NCBI RefSeq assembly: GCF_938018145.1
Contig: NZ_CALIII010000181.1
Coordinates: 1-5,728 of the forward strand
Direction of reading: 5' to 3'
DNA: 5,728 nucleotides
Origin: an uncultured Campylobacter sp.
GTDB lineage: Bacteria > Campylobacterota > Campylobacteria > Campylobacterales > Campylobacteraceae
Of this stretch, positions 5,450 to 5,728 are shown one piece after another (positions within the stretch are counted from its first letter, which is position 1; each line of letters starts with the position of its first letter). The notes beneath the pieces were generated by a model, which saw only the letters and a program-made list of their open reading frames with translations, was not told the origin of the DNA and made no database searches. A program made the translations under genes and the position numbers.

Positions 5450-5728
5450 ATGAACGGAATAGTATATCTAAACGGCGAATTTATAGACGCGGCGGCGGCT
5501 AAAGTTAGCGCATTTGACCGCGGATTTATCTTTGGCGATGGCATCTACGAGGTGGTGCCTGTGCTAAACGGACGGCTCGTAGATAGGGAGGATTTTTGGG
5601 AGAGATTTGAGAGGAGTTTGGCTGCGATCGAGCTAAGCTTGCCGCTTTCAAAGAGCGATTTTCAGGGCGTTTTAGAGGAAGTAGTCTGGCGAAATAACCT
5701 AAAAGAAGGCGGCGTTTATATGCAGATC
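5450..5728 (+). CDS. D-amino-acid aminotransferase-like protein, PLP class IV (3' end beyond window)
   Basis: The first 93 codons are present. PLP-dependent fold-type IV enzymes of this group move amino groups between D-amino acids and 2-oxo acids; D-Ala plus 2-oxoglutarate gives pyruvate plus D-Glu. Seen: VYLNGEFIDAAAAKVSAFDR at 5-24, and RGFIFGDGIYEVVPVLNGRL at 24-43, which closely resembles the RGYQFGDGVYEVVKVYNG segment of Bacillus D-amino-acid transaminase, followed by a helix matching the HIDRLYASAEKI region. The PLP-binding lysine (about residue 145) is outside the window. Branched-chain aminotransferase and 4-amino-4-deoxychorismate lyase share this fold; the YEVV form of the motif favours the D-amino-acid type. 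A strong AAGGAG lies 5 nt before the ATG. If correct it could feed peptidoglycan synthesis, in keeping with the division genes nearby. Confidence 0.82.
   Translation, partial: MNGIVYLNGEFIDAAAAKVSAFDRGFIFGDGIYEVVPVLNGRLVDREDFWERFERSLAAIELSLPLSKSDFQGVLEEVVWRNNLKEGGVYMQI

Overview
The window looks like chromosomal DNA of a Campylobacter-type epsilonproteobacterium, most likely one of the less AT-rich oral or enteric species (C. concisus, curvus, rectus or showae group). The species is an inference. The evidence is the AT-rich base composition, the great abundance of AAATTT, promoters that show a -10 box but no clear -35 box, and the arrangement of ppiD-like, ftsA and rsmH genes that I recall from Campylobacter genomes. 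No mobile element, CRISPR array, tRNA or rRNA was seen.

Layout. On the minus strand, positions 1-3548 hold three genes read right to left: a small class II aldolase/adducin-like gene (2973-3548), a PpiD/SurA-like membrane-anchored periplasmic chaperone (1375-2838), and ftsA (from 1352, running off the left edge). The chaperone and ftsA are 22 bp apart and probably co-transcribed. A 134-bp gap holding a probable terminator and a possible promoter separates the aldolase-like gene from them. From 3603 the plus strand carries rsmH (16S rRNA m4C1402 methyltransferase), overlapping by 11 bp a small FtsL-like bitopic membrane protein that ends at 4809. A two-helix membrane protein of unknown function (4810-5319, minus) abuts it stop codon to stop codon. 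At the right edge a D-amino-acid aminotransferase-like gene starts at 5450 and is cut by the window end.

How the genes fit together. Most belong to cell division and envelope biogenesis: FtsA anchors FtsZ to the membrane, the FtsL-like protein would be a septal scaffold, RsmH is the usual first-gene companion of FtsL in division/cell-wall clusters, the PpiD-like protein handles proteins leaving the Sec translocon, and a D-amino-acid aminotransferase could supply D-Glu or D-Ala for peptidoglycan. This is a scattered piece of the classical dcw cluster. mraZ is not upstream of rsmH and ftsI is not downstream of ftsL.

I see no obviously new multi-gene system. The most unusual item is the aldolase-like protein, in which all three metal-binding histidines and the catalytic glutamate of the family are replaced although the fold signature is kept: a probable pseudoenzyme beside division genes. 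Second are a PpiD-like protein that seems to have lost the parvulin active-site core, and a divergent promoter whose two -10 boxes almost coincide.
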